From: Mycobacterium sp.
Lineage (GTDB): Bacteria; Actinomycetota; Actinomycetes; Mycobacteriales; Mycobacteriaceae
Direction of reading: 5' to 3'
DNA: 6,365 nucleotides
Assembly: GCA_018500005.2 (NCBI GenBank)
Contig: JAHBAP020000297.1
Location: 1-6,365, forward strand
This document shows positions 1 through 6,365 of the stretch, piece after piece; position 1 is the first letter of the stretch; each line of letters opens with the position of its first letter. Under the pieces are notes generated by a model, which made no database searches, was not told the DNA's origin, and saw only the letters and a program-made list of their open reading frames with translations. The position numbers and the translations under genes were made by a program.

Positions 1-946
1 CCTCGGCCTGGTGGCGGTCGGGCACCGCGTGGTGCACGGCGGGCCGAACCTGCACCGGCCCACGATCGTCGACGACGCGCTCGTCGCGGAACTGCGCGAA
101 CTGGCCCCTCTTGCGCCGCTGCACAACCCGCCCGCGGTGCTGGGTATCGAGGTGGCCCGCAAGGTGCTGCCGGACCTACCGCATGTCGCGGTGTTCGATA
201 CCGCGTTCTTCCATGACCTGCCGCCCGCCGCAGCGAACTACGCCATCGACAGCGATGTCGCGGCCAAGTGGCGTATCCGTCGTTACGGCTTCCACGGCAC
301 CTCGCACGAGTACGTCAGCAGGCAGGCCGCCGAGTTCCTCGGCGCCCCCGTCGAGTCGCTGAACCAGATCGTGCTGCACCTGGGCAACGGGGCATCGGCC
401 TCGGCCATCGCCGGCGGCCGGCCCATCGACACCTCCATGGGACTGACCCCGATGGAAGGCCTCGTGATGGGTACCCGGGCCGGGGATATCGACGCGGGCG
501 TGATCAGCTATCTGTGGCGTACCGCCGATATGAGCGTCGAGGAGATCGAGACCATGCTCAATCGGCGATCCGGGCTGCTGGGCTTGAGCGGGGACGTCGA
601 CATGCGGGTCATCGATCAGCGGATCAAGGACGGCGACGAGACTGCCAAGGTGGCCTACGAGGTGTACATCCACCGGTTGCGCAAGTACATCGGCGCATAT
701 CTGGCACTGCTCGGGCACGTCGATGTGATCACCTTCACCGCCGGGGTGGGGGAGAACCAAGCCAGTGTCCGTCGCGACGCGCTGAGCGGCCTGAGCCGTC
801 TGGGCATCGAACTCGACGAACACCTCAACGACAGCCCTTCGCGGGCGGCGCGCCGGATCTCGGCCGACAAGTCGCCGACCACCGTGCTGGTGATCCCCAC
901 CGATGAGGAGTTGGCGATCGCCCGAGCTTCGGTGACGGTGGTCTGA
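1..946 (+). CDS. ackA: Acetate kinase, C-terminal part (5' end outside window)
   Basis: Acetate kinase interconverts acetyl phosphate plus ADP and acetate plus ATP in the cytosol; it normally pairs with phosphotransacetylase (pta), which in mycobacteria lies just upstream and would be off the left edge. About 315 residues are present of a usual 390-400, so roughly the first 80 are missing. The frame is open from base 2; the GTG at 11 is an internal valine in the conserved GHRVVHGG segment, not a start. Numbering from that valine, the sequence has Arg6 of GHRVVHGG, His38 of APLHNPP, Asp63 of VFDTAFF, His95 of GFHGTSH, the phosphate-loop HLGNGAS at 123-129, Arg156 of GTRAGDID, the nucleotide-site FTAGVGEN at 242-249 and Glu299 of PTDEE. 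A constant offset of 85 places these on Arg91, His123, Asp148, His180, Arg241 and Glu384 of the Methanosarcina enzyme, so the visible active site is complete. The stop is TGA at 944-946, seven bases from the convergent pknG stop. Confidence 0.96.
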   Translation, partial: LGLVAVGHRVVHGGPNLHRPTIVDDALVAELRELAPLAPLHNPPAVLGIEVARKVLPDLPHVAVFDTAFFHDLPPAAANYAIDSDVAAKWRIRRYGFHGTSHEYVSRQAAEFLGAPVESLNQIVLHLGNGASASAIAGGRPIDTSMGLTPMEGLVMGTRAGDIDAGVISYLWRTADMSVEEIETMLNRRSGLLGLSGDVDMRVIDQRIKDGDETAKVAYEVYIHRLRKYIGAYLALLGHVDVITFTAGVGENQASVRRDALSGLSRLGIELDEHLNDSPSRAARRISADKSPTTVLVIPTDEELAIARASVTVV

Positions 947-953
947 CGGGGCG

Positions 954-4227
<3,274 letters not shown>

Positions 4228-4228
<1 letters not shown>

Positions 4229-5547
4229 CACCGGTACTCACTCATCCGCGGCCACAGCCCCAGTGCCACCGCCAGTGCTGCACCCACCGACAGCACCGCC
4301 CCGCCGACGGTGGCGCCCGACAGCACCCTGCGGGCCGAGAGAATGTCGGAGCGCAGTTGTTTGCGGCTCTCCTGAATGCCCTGGGTCAGCGCGTCATTGA
4401 GTTTGTCGAACGCCGGTGTGGAGTCGTCTTCGCCGGTGCCCAGCGCCACCTGGGTGGCGGCCTGATAATTGCCGACGCTGATGTAGTCGTTGATCCGGAC
4501 GTCGGCCTGGCGCCACCGCTCCAGCAGTTGATCGGCCTGGGCCAGTCCGGTCTTGTCCACGGCGTCTCGGCGACCCAGGTAGTCGCGCAACTGCTGGCGC
4601 ATCGAATCGACGCGCTGATAGTAGGACCGCTTGCGAAGATCCTCATCCCCGCGGCGGATCAGCGACAGTGTCTCGTCGGCGCGTGCCTGCTGAGCGGTGA
4701 TGGCCAGGTTCGTCACCGACCGCAGCGAATCGGCGGCGGTGTTCTTCGCAGCACGACTGCCGGCGGTCGAGATGGCCAGCGCGGTACCGACCCACACGAT
4801 CATCACCCCGATCGCCAGACCGCCGACGACCAGGCCGATGTTCACTCGCCGTTTGGTGCGCCGGGCCAACCAACGGTGGGCGAAAAGGCCGAACCCCAAT
4901 GTGGCCGCGACGACGATGATCACCGGCGCGGGAATCGACGCCGAAGTGGTGGTTTCGGCGTCCACCTGTGCCGAAGTGGCCTCGTACAACCGCTGGGCGT
5001 CGGGCAGGATCTTGTCCTGCATCAATCCCGATGCCTCCGACAGGTAGGACGATCCGACCGGGTTGCCCATCCGGTTGTTGGTTCGGGCGGTCTCGATCAA
5101 CCCGGTGTAGACGGCCAACTGGGCGTTGATCCGCCCCAGCAGTTCCATCAGTGGCGGATCTGTCAGATCGCTGGAGGCCTGGGTGACCGATACGGCGGCA
5201 TCGGTGATCGCCTGCTCGTAGCGCAGTCGCACCGCCCGCGGTTCGGCGCCGGCGATGAAGGCGGTGGCCGCGGCGGCGTCGGCCACCGATAGCGTCGTGT
5301 AGAGCTGACCGGCCGCGAAGGACAGCGGTTCGGTGTGTTCGAGCACTGTGGTCAGTTGGTGCTGACGTTCGTTGATCGTCGTGGAAATGGCGAACGCGCT
5401 GAGAATCCCGAGCATGGCCAGGATGACGCCGATGGTGAGAATCCGCCCTGGGGTGGTGTTGACGAACCACCACCGTGGATGGGCGGGATCTGTCGGCGTC
5501 CGCTGGGCCAACGGCTCAGTCGACGGATGCGCCAGTTCGACGGTCAC
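4228..5547 (-). CDS. glnX: Four-helix membrane protein GlnX, transmembrane relay to PknG
   Basis: GlnX is the integral membrane protein proposed in mycobacteria to carry the GlnH ligand signal across the membrane to PknG; the homologue is Rv0412c. The protein has 439 residues and starts at GTG 5547, with a GAGG ten bases upstream; no better in-frame start is seen. Hydrophobic segments lie at about 35-56, 207-224, 236-259 and 410-431. The first is preceded by a cytoplasmic Arg/Pro-containing tail, and an Arg/Lys-rich loop (RWLARRTKRR, 225-234) between helices 2 and 3 should also be cytoplasmic. This puts residues 57-206 and 260-409, both largely helical, outside, as two similarly sized sensor-like lobes resembling four-helix chemoreceptor-type sensor domains. 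No kinase, HAMP or enzymatic motif is recognised. It is first in the operon; its TGA (4230-4228) shares one base with the upstream glnH ATG. Topology is inferred from hydropathy read by eye and the positive-inside rule. Confidence 0.93.
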
Positions 5548-5700
5548 CTCACGCGAACCTCGCTCTCGCTCGCCGGAATTCTCCGGGAGTGCCTGAATTC
5601 TCTATGAGTAAAGTCTAAGAGGAAGCGCAACGTCTGGCGTGCCGTTCACGCGGACCCGCTTCGGCGTGGCGCGGTTACCCTCCCGCCTATCCTGAAATCC
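5548..5700. promoter_or_regulatory. Divergent glnX / mutT3 intergenic region
   Basis: This spacer of 153 bases lies between two divergent start codons and must hold the promoter of the glnX-glnH-pknG operon as well as that of mutT3. An AT-rich island (about 5590-5622) stands out from the GC-rich surroundings. On the minus strand, TAGACT (5617-5612) fits the mycobacterial TANNNT -10 consensus and would give a leader of roughly 55-60 bases for glnX; no convincing -35 element accompanies it, so that promoter is only a candidate. The spacer also contains two GAATTC words (5576-5581 and 5595-5600) 19 bases apart and a short perfect inverted repeat, CCGGA-N4-TCCGG, at 5573-5586, which could be an operator or a leader hairpin. 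Confidence 0.5.
5688..5693 (+). promoter_or_regulatory. Candidate -10 element of mutT3, leaderless geometry
   Basis: TATCCT fits the mycobacterial -10 pattern TANNNT and ends seven bases before the GTG at 5701. Transcription normally starts about seven bases after the -10 box, which would place the first transcribed base on the start codon. No Shine-Dalgarno sequence is seen before the GTG, consistent with a leaderless mRNA, a common class in mycobacteria. No clear -35 hexamer was found. Confidence 0.45.
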
Positions 5701-6276
5701 GTGCGAGGCGATGGCGACGGCTGGGTGGTCTCGGAGTTCGGCACCTACCACTGGGGCGTGCACGGCGCGGCCGGACTGCTGCTCCGCGCCCCGCTGAGCA
5801 CCGGCCGGCCGGCGGTCCTGCTGCAGCACCGGGCCCCGTGGAGCCATCAGGGCGGCACCTGGGCGTTACCCGGTGGTGCGATGGACTTCGGTGAGACTCC
5901 GTGGGAAGCCGCTCTGCGGGAGGCCCACGAGGAGGCCGGCCTAGCCGAGGACCACATCACCTACCGCGCCACCGTCGTCACCGCCGAGGTGTCGGCCGTC
6001 GGTGGCGGCACGTGGACGTATTCGACGGTGGTCGCAGACGCTCCCGAACCGTTGTTCACCGTGGCCAACCGCGAGAGTGTGGAACTGCGGTGGGTACCCG
6101 AGGACGATGTCACCGATCTGCCACTGCACCCTGCGTTCGAGAAGAGTTGGCCAGTGCTGTGCATCAGCGACCACGTTCCGGCCCATGAATGCGTCGAACG
6201 CCCGCACACCGTCGTGATCGAGAAGGCCTTTCACTGGTGCGGGGCCGCGACGACGTTCAGTCCAGCGCGGCCCTGA
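5701..6276 (+). CDS. mutT3: Nudix (MutT-family) hydrolase MutT3
   Basis: This is a Nudix hydrolase of 191 residues, expected to cleave nucleoside-diphosphate-X substrates; in mycobacteria it is annotated MutT3, a putative 8-oxo-dGTP-type sanitiser, but the substrate cannot be read from sequence. The Nudix box spans Gly59 to Leu81 and matches GX5EX7REUXEEXGU at every fixed position, with metal-binding residues in REAHEEAGL (73-81). It is preceded by the usual strand WALPGG (54-59) and by [17 protein letters not shown] (38-54). The GTG at 5701 is the only plausible start: the frame is open upstream to a stop at 5605, but it has no ATG, GTG or TTG. The M. tuberculosis protein is annotated about ten residues longer upstream, yet residues matching [11 protein letters not shown] begin at this GTG. 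The gene diverges from glnX and ends inside the 3' end of thiE, overlapping by 20 bases. A role in the GlnX-PknG pathway is not indicated. Confidence 0.93.
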   Translation: MRGDGDGWVVSEFGTYHWGVHGAAGLLLRAPLSTGRPAVLLQHRAPWSHQGGTWALPGGAMDFGETPWEAALREAHEEAGLAEDHITYRATVVTAEVSAVGGGTWTYSTVVADAPEPLFTVANRESVELRWVPEDDVTDLPLHPAFEKSWPVLCISDHVPAHECVERPHTVVIEKAFHWCGAATTFSPARP

Positions 6277-6365
6277 GTCGCCGTGCCGCCGCCCCCGGGT
6301 CGGCAGCGTCGGTGATGGCCCGCACCACCACGATCCGTCGGGCGCCCGCGTCAAGAACCTCGTCG
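6257..6365 (-). CDS. thiE: Thiamine-phosphate synthase, C-terminal fragment
   Basis: Only the last 35 residues are in the window; the gene enters from the right edge and its start is outside. The stop is TGA at 6259-6257. The tail contains [16 protein letters not shown] followed by an Ala/Arg-rich final helix ending in RAALD. This matches the last beta strand and helix of ThiE proteins, where a VV-x-AI segment contributes to the phosphate pocket, and it matches the mycobacterial gene order, in which thiE follows mutT3 on the opposite strand. ThiE joins the thiazole phosphate and pyrimidine pyrophosphate moieties into thiamine phosphate in the cytosol. The catalytic core cannot be judged from this fragment. 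Its 3' end overlaps the mutT3 end by 20 bases, tail to tail. Confidence 0.82.
   Translation of the reverse strand, partial: DEVLDAGARRIVVVRAITDAADPGAAARRLRAALD

Noticed and set aside
176..823. Minus-strand open frame opposite ackA
   Set aside because: It is the antisense shadow of a gene whose active-site motifs are all intact.
11..946. ackA as a complete gene starting at GTG 11
   Set aside because: The frame is open to the window edge, and this GTG codes the valine inside the conserved GHRVVHGG motif; about 80 N-terminal residues of the family are missing.
4357..5292. Long + strand open frame opposite glnX
   Set aside because: It is a Gly/Arg/Gln-rich shadow of a conserved membrane protein with no family resemblance.
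5604..5618. Four-codon leader ORF (ATG AGT AAA GTC TAA) upstream of mutT3
   Set aside because: It is too short to judge, has no Shine-Dalgarno sequence, and would not be transcribed if mutT3 starts leaderless near 5701.

Overview
This 6.4 kb high-GC window matches, gene for gene, the actinobacterial locus found in mycobacteria around the protein kinase gene pknG: ackA > | < pknG - glnH - glnX < | > mutT3 > | < thiE. The order, orientations, protein lengths and recalled M. tuberculosis protein sequences (Rv0409 to Rv0414c neighbourhood) all agree. The organism is therefore very likely a Mycobacterium/Mycolicibacterium species outside the M. tuberculosis complex, because the N-termini and many side chains differ. 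This assignment rests on memory of the family sequences, not on a database search.

Layout. The left edge (to 946, + strand) is the C-terminal three quarters of acetate kinase, with its 5' end outside the window. Seven bases after its stop, and convergent with it, lies the end of a three-gene minus-strand operon. Read in transcription order, the operon is glnX (5547 to 4228, four-helix membrane protein), glnH (4228 to 3191, lipoprotein solute-binding protein) and pknG (3191 to 954, soluble rubredoxin-kinase-TPR serine/threonine kinase). Both internal junctions are one-base TGATG stop/start overlaps. A 153-base divergent spacer (5548-5700) separates glnX from mutT3, a Nudix hydrolase gene on the + strand with a GTG start (5701-6276). 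The last 20 bases of mutT3 overlap, tail to tail, the 3' end of thiE (thiamine-phosphate synthase), which enters from the right edge on the minus strand.

How the genes work together. In mycobacteria GlnH is known as an extracytoplasmic binding protein for aspartate/glutamate-type amino acids. GlnX is the proposed transmembrane relay, and PknG is the cytosolic kinase that phosphorylates the FHA protein GarA to adjust 2-oxoglutarate and glutamate metabolism. The operon thus encodes sensor, transducer and kinase as a translationally coupled set. AckA (acetyl-phosphate/acetate), MutT3 and ThiE are neighbours without a shown direct role in this pathway.

The locus itself is known. The one clearly unusual structure is a 33-bp, in-frame tandem repeat at the glnX/glnH junction (4154-4232). 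It copies the glnH start region and gives three in-phase ATG codons in front of the lipoprotein signal. A second point of interest is the mutT3 start, which looks leaderless. I found no CRISPR array, tRNA, rRNA, insertion sequence or phage gene. No intergenic stretch exceeds 300 bases.
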